Below are positions 28,058-35,813 of a stretch of 64,000 bases of DNA, piece after piece. The stretch is from Sphingobium sp. Leaf26 (lineage in GTDB: Bacteria > Pseudomonadota > Alphaproteobacteria > Sphingomonadales > Sphingomonadaceae), in NCBI RefSeq assembly GCF_001421665.1, contig NZ_LMKV01000009.1, positions 1 to 64,000 of the forward strand, given 5' to 3'. The position numbers and the translations under genes were made by a program. The stretch's first letter is position 1, and every line of letters begins with the position of its first letter. The notes under the pieces are model-generated. The model did no database searches. It saw only the letters and a program-made list of their open reading frames with translations, and was not told where the DNA came from.

Positions 28058-28704
28058 CGCGCGGCCTTGCGCGGGGCGAACTCGACCTGGGTCACGACCT
28101 GATCGACGGCGTCGACATGCAGCACCGCGTCATAGCGGCGCGCGGCCTTATAGGGTTGGGCGGGGCCGCCGCCGAACAGGTTGGCGAAGAAGCCGCCGAA
28201 GCCGCGCCCCTTCTGGCAATAGGGCGCGATGCTGACCGTGCCGCCGCTCTGCTTCACCTCATTGAGCCATGCGCCCAGCGGCAGCGGCGCCTCACGATCC
28301 GCCGCATAGGGCGTGTCCATGTCGACCACGACGGTCCGGCCGCGCCGCAGCTTGCTCTTGAGCGCCTGGTCGAAGGCGACGCCGTCGCCGAAGCGGAGGG
28401 TCGGTTTGCGCACCGGCCGGTCGCAGCTTTTGAGGACCGGCAGCACCGCTGCCTGCTTGCCCGGATCGGCGACAGGAGCGGGGACGATCGCATGGGCGGG
28501 CGCCTGCTGCACGTGTTGCTCATTTGCAATGGCATTGGGGGCGGGCGGCTCTGGCGGCAAAATCCGCACGCCGCGACCCGCTGCGCCGCTTGCGGGGGCC
28601 TGATCGGACGGTGGAACGGTCGCGTCCTGCGCCAGTCCGTTCGTTGTGCTTCCGAACATGAAGATAAGCGAAGCAATAGCTATAGTGCAACGCAACACGG
28701 TCAT
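28054..28704 (-). CDS. Secreted protein of unknown function
   Basis: 216 residues from the ATG at 28702-28704, which has GGAG seven bases upstream; an in-frame ATG at 28722 lacks a ribosome binding site. Signal peptide to about LAQ, a Pro/Ala-rich linker (30-70), then a segment with three cysteines and a Gly/Phe-rich loop (GRGFGGFFANLFGGG) near 180. No domain is recognised. It is the first gene of the minus-strand operon that holds the caspase, papain, RyR and MCE permease genes, so it may be a secreted partner or substrate. Confidence 0.72.
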   Translation of the reverse strand: MTVLRCTIAIASLIFMFGSTTNGLAQDATVPPSDQAPASGAAGRGVRILPPEPPAPNAIANEQHVQQAPAHAIVPAPVADPGKQAAVLPVLKSCDRPVRKPTLRFGDGVAFDQALKSKLRRGRTVVVDMDTPYAADREAPLPLGAWLNEVKQSGGTVSIAPYCQKGRGFGGFFANLFGGGPAQPYKAARRYDAVLHVDAVDQVVTQVEFAPRKAAR

Positions 28705-28804
28705 ATGCCCGCTCCGAGTCATGATATAGTTATTGCCCCGATTACCTATCCATGATTATGAGTGTAGGAGTTTCAAGGCAACAAAAAAGCGCGGGGGATT
28801 CCTA
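28705..28804. promoter_or_regulatory. AT-rich divergent promoter region of the caspase cluster
   Basis: 100 bp between divergent starts at 28704 (minus) and 28805 (plus), clearly AT-richer than the genes. It must hold the promoters for both the seven-gene minus operon and the second caspase. I cannot assign -35/-10 boxes with confidence. Confidence 0.5.
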
Positions 28805-30490
28805 ATGTCGGTGGGGCGGCGTGGATTCTGGGCAACAATATTGACCGGATTTATCACACTAATAACCCATTCGGGTTATGCCCATGCCGAGACGCGGGCG
28901 CTGCTTGTCGGGGCCTGGCAATTTAAATCCAGTCTTATCATGGATCTGGTCGGGCCGGAAAATGATCTGGCCGCTATGGAGACGCTGATCCGGGAGCAGG
29001 GGGCCAGCGATGTCACCGTCCTGCGCAATGAGGGCGTCAACCGCACGACGGTGGAAACCGCGCTCCATGCGCTGGGCCTGCGGGCCAAGCCGGGTGACTG
29101 GATCTTCCTCTATTATACCGGCCATGGCGCGCTGGCGGAGGCGGCGGTCAAGGGGACGCGCGACGGCGATACCGACCAGTTCCTGCCGCTGCCCGGCTTC
29201 GATCCCGATGTGAAGGATGCCGAACGCTTCATCGTCGACAAGGATTTCTACACATGGCTGTCGCTGTACGTGCCGCGCGGCGTGCAGGTGCTGATGATGG
29301 CCGACACCTGCCATTCGGGCACCCTGCACCGCTCGGTCGATCCGCGCGCCATGGGCATGACGCCGCGCCTGACGCTGGGCGCCCGCAATGTCGAGCTGGG
29401 CGCCCGGCCCGCGCCGCGCTTCGCCTCGGTGCTGGCGGCCAGTGACGACATCGGGGGCAGTGCGACCCGCGACGACCTGCCCAACCTCTTCTACATCGCC
29501 GCCGCGCGCGACGACCAGATCGCCTGGGAAAATGCGCTGCCGGTGGAGGGCGCGCCGACTCGCGGCTTCCTGACCTGGTCGTTCGAGCAGGGGATCGCCA
29601 CGCCGCGCGCCGATGGCAAGGGCATGGCCGCCGATCAGGATGGCGACGGCACGCTTTCGATCGGCGAACTGGGAGCCTATCTCAACGTGCAGGTGCGGAT
29701 GCTCAGCGGTCAGCGGCAGGAAAGCAATATAATCATCCCGCCGGGGCGCGAACGGCAGGGCCTGTTCGCCACCGTGCCGCCGCCGCCGCCGCCGTCACCC
29801 ACACCACCCGCGCCGCCGCCGTTGCCTGGCCTCTATGTCGAGGACCTCAAGGCGCGCGCCAGCGTCAGCGGCGACCATCCCTGGCGTATCCTGACCGACG
29901 GGCAGGGGGCCGACTTCGTCTGGGATGCGCGCGCGCAGGCGATGCTGCGGCGGACCGGCGACATCGTCGCGCAGACTGTGAAGACGCCGGCGCAGGTGCG
30001 TGGCGTGATCGACAAATGGGCCGCGCTGGAGGCGCTGCGTCCCCTCCTGTCGGAACGCGGCGCCCGGCTGATGGTCGGCCCGCTCGACAATGGCGCGCGC
30101 TATCCCTCCGGCGCCCCGGTCACGCTGGCGCTGGCCCAGTCGCAACCCGGTCAGGGCGTCGCGGCCGGTCCGCGCTATGCGACCATATTCAACATCGCTT
30201 CGGACGGTACTATCCAGCGGCTCTTTCCGGTCGCGGCGTCGGATGGCGATGGCGCGCTCGCCGCCGGCCAGTCGCTCCCCGTCCTCGACAGTCAGGTGAT
30301 CCCGCCCTTCGGCGCCGATCATGTCGTCGCGCTGGTCACGCCGCAGCCGCCGCAGGATTTCCGCCTGCTGCTGCGCACGGTGGAAAATCAGCGCGCCGCC
30401 GCCCGGCTGGTCGAACCGATCCGCGCGCTGCTGGCAAAGGCCGGGGGACAGGCCGGCCTGTCGATCGGCGAACTCTATACCGGCAACTGA
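28805..30490 (+). CDS. Secreted caspase with EF-hand and DUF4384
   Basis: 561 residues. Signal peptide (to HAHA near residue 28), caspase domain with catalytic His107 (YYTGHGA) and Cys169 (ADTCHSG), then a canonical EF-hand loop D-x-D-x-D-G-x-L-S-x-x-E at 277-288 (DQDGDGTLSIGE), a proline linker (325-340) and a DUF4384 domain (about 470-545). Calcium could control activity in the periplasm, as in calcium-dependent metacaspases; that is inference. The ATG at 28805 follows a GGGGGA stretch. It is divergent to the caspase-FGE operon and convergent to the PPC-domain gene. Confidence 0.9.
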   Translation: MSVGRRGFWATILTGFITLITHSGYAHAETRALLVGAWQFKSSLIMDLVGPENDLAAMETLIREQGASDVTVLRNEGVNRTTVETALHALGLRAKPGDWIFLYYTGHGALAEAAVKGTRDGDTDQFLPLPGFDPDVKDAERFIVDKDFYTWLSLYVPRGVQVLMMADTCHSGTLHRSVDPRAMGMTPRLTLGARNVELGARPAPRFASVLAASDDIGGSATRDDLPNLFYIAAARDDQIAWENALPVEGAPTRGFLTWSFEQGIATPRADGKGMAADQDGDGTLSIGELGAYLNVQVRMLSGQRQESNIIIPPGRERQGLFATVPPPPPPSPTPPAPPPLPGLYVEDLKARASVSGDHPWRILTDGQGADFVWDARAQAMLRRTGDIVAQTVKTPAQVRGVIDKWAALEALRPLLSERGARLMVGPLDNGARYPSGAPVTLALAQSQPGQGVAAGPRYATIFNIASDGTIQRLFPVAASDGDGALAAGQSLPVLDSQVIPPFGADHVVALVTPQPPQDFRLLLRTVENQRAAARLVEPIRALLAKAGGQAGLSIGELYTGN

Positions 30491-30514
30491 CCGGCCATGT
30501 CGTCGCCCGCGCGC

Positions 30515-31189
30515 CTAGTTGCTCAGGATCACGGTCCGGCTTCTGGCGGCGCTGCGATTGCCGATATCGACGCGATATTGCCCCGACGCGCGCGGCGTGA
30601 CGGCGCAGACCGGCGCATAATCCCTGTTGTCGTCCAGGCAAATCTGCTTACCCGACGCATCGAGCAGGCGGATATACATATTGGTGCCGATATCGCCGAT
30701 CGCCCCGATGCGCAGCGGCTCGCCCCCTTTGGCGGTGACGGTGAAGCGATAGGCATTGCGCGGATCGACATCCAGCACCCGCCGCACCAGCCCCTTGCCA
30801 AAGGCGGAGGCGACCACACCGCGACCGGCCGACTGCGCCATGCGAATCTGCAACAACAGGCTCTGGTCGTCGCGGGCCAGCGCCCTGGCCTCGGCGAACA
30901 GGGCGGCCGGCGAGAAGGCGGCATCGTCCTGCGCCCTGTCGCCGCCCATCCTGTCGCCGCTCATCGGCACCTGTTGCAGCATCCGGGCAGCCGTCAGCAT
31001 CGCATGGGGATCGCGCTCGCGCCGGGCGAAGTCGGCCACCTGTTGCGCGGCGATCGCCTGCGCGAAGGGATCGGCCGGTCCATGTGGCGTTGCGTCCTGC
31101 GGTGCGACGGGCGCGGGCGTCGGCTTCTGCGCCGCCATCGGACTGCCCATGCCGAACATCGCCGCCGCGATCAGGAATCCCCGCCTCAT
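30515..31189 (-). CDS. Secreted protein with pre-peptidase C-terminal-like domain
   Basis: 224 residues with a signal peptide (GMGSPMAA). The middle is helical, and the last 100 residues (VVASAFGKGLVRRVL then a beta-rich part with YRFTVTAKGG, NMYIRLLDASGKQICLDDN and GQYRVDIGNRS) fit a PPC beta-sandwich, a domain usually found at the end of secreted proteases. Here it stands without a protease domain and may bind or target the caspases. GAGGGG lies nine bases before the ATG at 31187-31189. The start codon overlaps that of the divergent TIR gene. Confidence 0.72.
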   Translation of the reverse strand: MRRGFLIAAAMFGMGSPMAAQKPTPAPVAPQDATPHGPADPFAQAIAAQQVADFARRERDPHAMLTAARMLQQVPMSGDRMGGDRAQDDAAFSPAALFAEARALARDDQSLLLQIRMAQSAGRGVVASAFGKGLVRRVLDVDPRNAYRFTVTAKGGEPLRIGAIGDIGTNMYIRLLDASGKQICLDDNRDYAPVCAVTPRASGQYRVDIGNRSAARSRTVILSN

Positions 31190-32120
31190 GCCCAATCCCC
31201 TCGGTAAGATCTTCTCCGCCCCTGTGAATACTGCCGCGGCGGTCGGAAAGCCAGTGCTCGCGGGCGGTGCGGAACTGGCCGGCTACGCCCATAAGCATCT
31301 TTCCGCGCTGGTCGGCGGGGCGGGCGACGGCCGCTATGCCGCCTTCATCAGCTACAGCCATGCCGACATGAAGGTGGCGCGCTGGCTGCACCGGGCCATC
31401 GAACATTACCGCGTGCCCAGGGGGCTGGTCGGGACGCAGGGCGATCGCGGCACCGTCCCGGCGCGGCTGCGCCCGGTCTTCCGGGACGAGGATGAACTGG
31501 CCGGCGCCGCCGAACTCGGGCCAAAGCTGCAAGCCGCGCTGGCCCGGTCCGACGCGCTGATCGTCATCTGCTCGCCCAGCGCCGCCCGCTCGCCCTGGGT
31601 CGATCAGGAAATCCGTTCCTTCAAGCGCCTGAACCCGGACGCGCCGGTCTTCGCCCTCATCGCCGCCGGCGTCCCCGGTGACGGGGAGCAGGCATGTTTT
31701 CCCGCCCCCCTGCTGTTCGCGCTCGATGCGGCCGGCGATCTCGACCGCAGCCAGCCGCTTGAACCGCTCGCGCCCGACCTGCAAAAGAACGAGCGCACCA
31801 TCGTCAAGCTGAAGCTGATCGCCGGGCTGCTCGGCCTTCCCTATGCCGCGCTCTACCGCCGCGACCAGCGCCGCCGCCGGCGAATCGTCGCCGCCCTCTC
31901 GGCCTTCGCCTTCCTGCTCGTCGTCACCCTGTCGGGCCTGTCGATCGCCGCCTTCACCTACGCCCGCATGGCGGTCCAGCAGCGCAACGCGGCGCAGACC
32001 GCGCGCAAACTGGCGGAGGAGAATGCCGACAAGGCGGAACGCCGCGCCTGGCTGGCGCAGGTCGCCGCGCAGGAGGTGCGCCGACTCGCGGCCGAGGGCG
32101 AAAGCTGCCCCCGCCCCTGA
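31188..32120 (+). CDS. TIR domain protein with one membrane helix and coiled-coil tail
   Basis: 310 residues. TIR domain (about 50-185) begins AAFISYSHADMKVARWL and has Glu141 in SPWVDQEIRSF at the position of the NADase catalytic glutamate. An arginine-rich stretch (RRRRR, 227-232) precedes one membrane helix (233-258), so the TIR faces the cytoplasm and the coiled-coil tail (262-305) the periplasm. Related proteins often continue into WD40 or TPR repeats; this one stops after the coil. The ATG at 31188 has only a weak AGGA upstream. The catalytic Glu suggests NAD cleavage or signal-nucleotide synthesis. Confidence 0.85.
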   Translation: MPNPLGKIFSAPVNTAAAVGKPVLAGGAELAGYAHKHLSALVGGAGDGRYAAFISYSHADMKVARWLHRAIEHYRVPRGLVGTQGDRGTVPARLRPVFRDEDELAGAAELGPKLQAALARSDALIVICSPSAARSPWVDQEIRSFKRLNPDAPVFALIAAGVPGDGEQACFPAPLLFALDAAGDLDRSQPLEPLAPDLQKNERTIVKLKLIAGLLGLPYAALYRRDQRRRRRIVAALSAFAFLLVVTLSGLSIAAFTYARMAVQQRNAAQTARKLAEENADKAERRAWLAQVAAQEVRRLAAEGESCPRP

Positions 32121-32133
32121 CCGCCGACGCCGC

Positions 32134-32904
32134 TCAGTTTCGCCAGCTTGGATCGATTTTGTCGATTCGCCGCAGCATCGTCTGGAAATCCGGCACCCCC
32201 GGTCCGACCGGCAATTGCACGGCGCTCAGGTCGCGCTGATGCACGGCGATCACTTCGGGCGGAATATCGACCGGCGTCCCCGCCGCGCCGGCCGCCACCT
32301 GGATCTCGCAGGCGCGTTGCAGCAGCCAGTGCGTCAGGAAGGCTTCGGGCAGGCTGCCCGCCATCACCAAAGTCCCATGATTGCGCAACAGCATCACCCG
32401 CCGCTCGCCCAGATTGGCGATCAGCCGCTCGCCTTCCTCCGGCCGAATCGTGACCCCTTCGAATGCGTGATAGGCGATTCGCCCGATGAAGGCGGCGGCA
32501 TAGAAACTGATCGGACGCAGCCCTTCGGCGCAGGCGCTCACCGCCATGCCCGCCGTGGTATGGGTATGGATGATGCAATGGGCGTCGGGCAGGTGGCGGT
32601 GAAACACGCTGTGCTGGGTGAAGCCCGCCCGGTTCACCGGGTAGGGGCTGCCGTCCAGCACATGGCCGTCGATATCGATCTTCACCAGGTTCGACGCCGT
32701 CACCTCATCATAGCCCAGACCGAAGGGATTGATGAGAAAAGCGCCGTCTTCGCCCGGTACGCGCAGGGTGATATGGTTGTAGATCAGCTCCGACCAGCCC
32801 ATATGATCGAAGATGCGGTAGCAGGCGGCGAGCTGCTGGCGCGCCTCCCGTTCGGCGGCGGACATGTCGGGGCGCTGGGTGGCAAGGTGAGTGGCTGTCG
32901 CCAT
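32134..32904 (-). CDS. Class II aldolase/adducin family protein
   Basis: 256-residue cytoplasmic protein of the class II aldolase/adducin family. Metal ligands are the paired His in IIHTHTTAG and a third His in LLRNHGTLVMAG, with the usual N-terminal SELIYNHITLR segment. These enzymes use Zn2+ in retro-aldol cleavage or epimerisation of sugar phosphates, but the sequence does not say which; some homologues lack aldolase activity. It is convergent with the TIR gene (13-bp gap) and divergent to rpsU. No obvious pathway partner is adjacent. Confidence 0.88.
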   Translation of the reverse strand: MATATHLATQRPDMSAAEREARQQLAACYRIFDHMGWSELIYNHITLRVPGEDGAFLINPFGLGYDEVTASNLVKIDIDGHVLDGSPYPVNRAGFTQHSVFHRHLPDAHCIIHTHTTAGMAVSACAEGLRPISFYAAAFIGRIAYHAFEGVTIRPEEGERLIANLGERRVMLLRNHGTLVMAGSLPEAFLTHWLLQRACEIQVAAGAAGTPVDIPPEVIAVHQRDLSAVQLPVGPGVPDFQTMLRRIDKIDPSWRN

Positions 32905-33129
32905 GGCAATCCTCCTGTATCTTTATCGCACCACTATCGCGCCGACCGTTCGGAATGTCGAGTTTCGGCCCTTTGGGGTTGAATTTGCATAGGCCTGCTG
33001 GTAGGGCGCCGCCCACATGGCGTGGGGCGACCCGCGACGACTCATTGGCTTTGCTATTCGGTCGGCCCGTCGGGATGGACAGACAAGTCCCGGCGAACCG
33101 CCCGTTTTCGATTGGAGATTGACGGACTT

Positions 33130-33336
33130 ATGCAGATCATCGTTCGCGACAACAATGTCGACCAGGCTCTTCGCGCGCTCAAGAAGAAGTTGCAGCGTGA
33201 AGGCGTGTATCGCGAAATGAAGCTGCGTCGCCACTACGAAAAGCCGTCGGAAAAGCGCGCCCGTGAAAAGGCTGCCGCGGTCCGCCGCGCGCGCAAGATG
33301 GAGCGCAAGCGCGCCGAGCGCGACGGCGCGAAGTAA
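33130..33336 (+). CDS. rpsU: 30S ribosomal protein S21
   Basis: 68 residues, highly basic, starting [20 protein letters not shown], typical alphaproteobacterial S21. It sits on the 30S subunit near the mRNA exit and helps initiation. The ATG at 33130 is the family start; an open frame upstream has no homology. The next gene, an FKBP, is 90 bp downstream. Confidence 0.97.
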   Translation: MQIIVRDNNVDQALRALKKKLQREGVYREMKLRRHYEKPSEKRAREKAAAVRRARKMERKRAERDGAK

Positions 33337-33426
33337 GCGCCGTTCGGGGCGGCGCCCGGGTCTGCGGACTCAGTCGCCCCGCTCCCTTGAAGCTGCTTTC
33401 CTGCCCTTAATTGCGAGCTAACGCCC

Positions 33427-33999
33427 ATGTCCACGACGGCCGTTCCCCTTCGTCCTATCGCCAAGGGGTCTTTGACGCGCCTCTGGATCGGCGTCGCCGC
33501 CGTGGCGCTGGCCGCAGGCGGCCTCGCCTGGGCGGGCCAGCAGGGTGTCCAGTCCTCGCCGGCCGCGTTCCTGACGCAGAACGGCCATGCCGACGGCGTC
33601 GTGACGACCGAATCGGGCCTTCAGTACAAGGTTCTTTCGGAAGGCACGGGTGCGAGTCCGACCACCGCCGACGTGGCGCTGGTGGGGTATAAGGGCACGC
33701 TGCTCGACGGCACGGTGTTCGACGAGAATCCGCAGGCGCCGATGCCGATCGACGGCGTCGTGCCGGGCTTCTCGGAGGGCCTGCAAAAGATGAAGAAGGG
33801 CGGCAAGTACCGCCTGTGGATTCCGCCGCAGCTTGGCTATGGCGATCAGGCCGCCGGCCCGATCCCTGCCGGCTCTGTGCTGGTGTTCGACGTCACGCTG
33901 CACGACTATAAGTCGAAGGCGGAACTGATGCAGCTTCAGCAGCAGATGCAGCAGCAGGGCGGGATGCCGCAGGGCGCAGTGCCGCACGCCGGCAACTGA
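33427..33999 (+). CDS. Membrane-anchored FKBP-type peptidyl-prolyl isomerase
   Basis: 190 residues. An N-terminal hydrophobic segment (about 18-37) anchors the protein, followed by a linker and an FKBP domain (about 60-165) with the typical YKGTLLDGTVFDEN, GVVPGFSEGLQKMKKGGKYRLWIPP and VFDVTLHDY motifs. It folds periplasmic proteins by proline isomerisation. The C-terminus is Gln/Met-rich. It ends 25 bp before a strong terminator at 34025-34054 and may be co-transcribed with rpsU. Confidence 0.92.
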   Translation: MSTTAVPLRPIAKGSLTRLWIGVAAVALAAGGLAWAGQQGVQSSPAAFLTQNGHADGVVTTESGLQYKVLSEGTGASPTTADVALVGYKGTLLDGTVFDENPQAPMPIDGVVPGFSEGLQKMKKGGKYRLWIPPQLGYGDQAAGPIPAGSVLVFDVTLHDYKSKAELMQLQQQMQQQGGMPQGAVPHAGN

Positions 34000-34024
34000 G
34001 CCGCAGCGTCGCAAAGCCGGAATG

Positions 34025-34054
34025 AAAAAGGGGCCGTTTCGCGGCCCCTTTTTT
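34025..34054 (+). terminator. Rho-independent terminator after the FKBP gene
   Basis: AAAAAGGGGCCG pairs with CGGCCCC followed by six T around a TTTCG loop. The flanking A and T runs allow it to work in both directions. Confidence 0.88.
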
Positions 34055-34075
34055 CATGCCCGGATCAGGTCCGAA

Positions 34076-34408
34076 TCAGGCGTGCCCCTGACAGACCGAA
34101 TCGTCATCCATGGTGCCGAAGGCCAGCGCATCGGCGCTGCCGATCTTCTCTTCGCCGGTGAACAGCTTGTCGAGCCGGATCTTGATGTCGCGTCGATATT
34201 CGGCCGTGGCGACGGAACGGGGCGCGGACACCTCGATATCGCAGGCGATGGCGCCCTTGATCCGCTCGACCGCGCCGTCATCCAGCACGCCCGCGCGGCG
34301 CAGTTCCAGACAAAGCTGCAACAGCCCCACGGCGGTCGCCTGCGCGCGCATCCCGACATTGGTCAGGTCGAAATGCAGTTTCTTCTGCTTGTCCAAGGGT
34401 TTCGTCAT
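34076..34408 (-). CDS. Conserved hypothetical small protein
   Basis: 110 residues from the ATG at 34406-34408 (MTKPLDKQKKLHFDLTNVG); upstream frame is not credible. The sequence is soluble and helical, with one C-terminal Cys. No domain is recognised. It lies between a terminator and a repeat-bearing intergenic region and has no close neighbour on its strand, so its partner genes are unknown. Confidence 0.65.
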   Translation of the reverse strand: MTKPLDKQKKLHFDLTNVGMRAQATAVGLLQLCLELRRAGVLDDGAVERIKGAIACDIEVSAPRSVATAEYRRDIKIRLDKLFTGEEKIGSADALAFGTMDDDSVCQGHA

Positions 34409-34600
34409 GGTCCAATCCTCTCCAGCGCCACTCTTAAAGCCAATGACCGGCCAGGGCTGTGGTTCCCATTCTGTCCTACAGGCGGGCAAATTGCTATAAG
34501 GAACGCTACAGATCGCTACGCGACAGGAAATGTCCAACTCGGGTTCGATTATATCGAAACGAGCGGGAAATGTGCGAAGTTAAGCGCGCATTTCCCTTCA

Positions 34601-34688
34601 CCCGTTCGGGCCGAGCCTGTCGAAGCCCTTCTCTTTTGGGGAATATTGGCAGGACCGGGCAGCCCTTGGACAGATTGAGGGCGAACGG
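34601..34688. repeat. Imperfect inverted repeat of the TTCG-CTGAG-CTGTCGAAG type
   Basis: One arm is CCCGTTCGGGCCGAGCCTGTCGAAGCCCTT (34601-34630 region) and the other is its degenerate inverse near 34660-34688 ending GGGCGAACGG. Related arms occur at 49920-50009 and 56183-56269, so it is a dispersed family. Small sphingomonad intergenic repeats of this form are frequent. Confidence 0.7.
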
Positions 34689-34697
34689 ACTTATATT

Positions 34698-35813
34698 CTA
34701 TGTGTCCGTCGATCCAACGGCACCCGTCTGGATCAGGCCCTTCTTCCCGGCCATCGCCTTGGAACGCTCCTCCAGATAGACCTTGATCATCGCGACGATC
34801 GGGTCGGCCAGGAACAGCCCCATGATGCCGAACAACGCGCCGAACAATATCTGCGCCGCCAGCACCAGCGCCGGGGCAAGGTCCGTGGCGCGCTTCGCCA
34901 CCATCGGCACGATCAGATAGCCGTCGACGATCTGCACCACCATATAGACGCCAAAGGCATAGAAGCCGGTATGCGTGCCCCCGGAAAAGCCCACCAGGAT
35001 GATGAGCACGCCCGAAATGATCGACCCGATATTGGGCAGGAAAGCGAACAGGCCGGTCAATATGCCCAGCAGGCCCGCCATCGGCACATTGCCCATCCAC
35101 AGGAACAGCCACACGCCCACGCCTTCCACCGTCATGCCGATCAGCCGCCCGAACATCAGCCGGCGCAGCGTCCAGCCCATCTTGTCGGCGACGGCATAGA
35201 AATGGGCGCGCTTGTCGATCGGCAGCATCCAGGCGACGCCGCGTTCATAAAGTTTGGGTTCCACCGCGATGAAGATCGCCAGCACCAGCATCATGACGCC
35301 GCTGGTGATCGCGCCGACCGCCGTGCCGACCGCAGCCGTCACCCGGCCCATGCTGCTCATCGCCTGGCCGGCCAGGCCCTTCAGGTCCGACGGCGTGGCG
35401 CTGATGCCCAATTGCTGCATCCAGCCGCCGATGCGCATGACCTGCGCCTCCACGATGGTGCGCATCGCCTGCGCCTGCGCCGCCAGGCTCGATCCGGTGA
35501 GGTAGAAGGTATAGGCCATGAAGGCGACCGCGCCGAGCAGCACGATGGTCAGCCGCCAGCCCCGCGATATCGGCAGGATGCGGCCCAGCAACCGCGTGCC
35601 GCCATCCATCATCGTCGCCAGCACCAGCGCGCCCATGACCAGCATCAGCGGCTGGGCCAGCAGCACGACCAGCGCCACCGCAATGGCCAGCCCGAACCAC
35701 ACGCCGGCGCGTTTCAGTTCCTGATTGACCAACGGGCTACGGACTTCGCTGGGACCGGGCAATTCGACATGATGCTCGTGCGCGTCGCTCAAAACCCGGT
35801 GCCCCTTCTGCAT
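34698..35813 (-). CDS. AI-2E family transporter
   Basis: 371 residues with seven to eight hydrophobic segments and the AI-2E family ending (GDLIVPMVA-like GYLIVPMVAKRATDLAPALVLAAQILFGALFGIMGLFLADPIVAMIKV). Members export small molecules or ions; the substrate here is unknown, and the family name is not evidence for autoinducer transport. The ATG at 35811-35813 follows lepB's stop directly (zero gap), so it is last in the lepB operon. Confidence 0.88.
   Translation of the reverse strand: MQKGHRVLSDAHEHHVELPGPSEVRSPLVNQELKRAGVWFGLAIAVALVVLLAQPLMLVMGALVLATMMDGGTRLLGRILPISRGWRLTIVLLGAVAFMAYTFYLTGSSLAAQAQAMRTIVEAQVMRIGGWMQQLGISATPSDLKGLAGQAMSSMGRVTAAVGTAVGAITSGVMMLVLAIFIAVEPKLYERGVAWMLPIDKRAHFYAVADKMGWTLRRLMFGRLIGMTVEGVGVWLFLWMGNVPMAGLLGILTGLFAFLPNIGSIISGVLIILVGFSGGTHTGFYAFGVYMVVQIVDGYLIVPMVAKRATDLAPALVLAAQILFGALFGIMGLFLADPIVAMIKVYLEERSKAMAGKKGLIQTGAVGSTDT

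Noticed and set aside
29770..29825. CCG repeat tract in the second caspase gene
   Set aside because: It encodes the proline linker between domains; no sign of a separate repeat element or frameshift.
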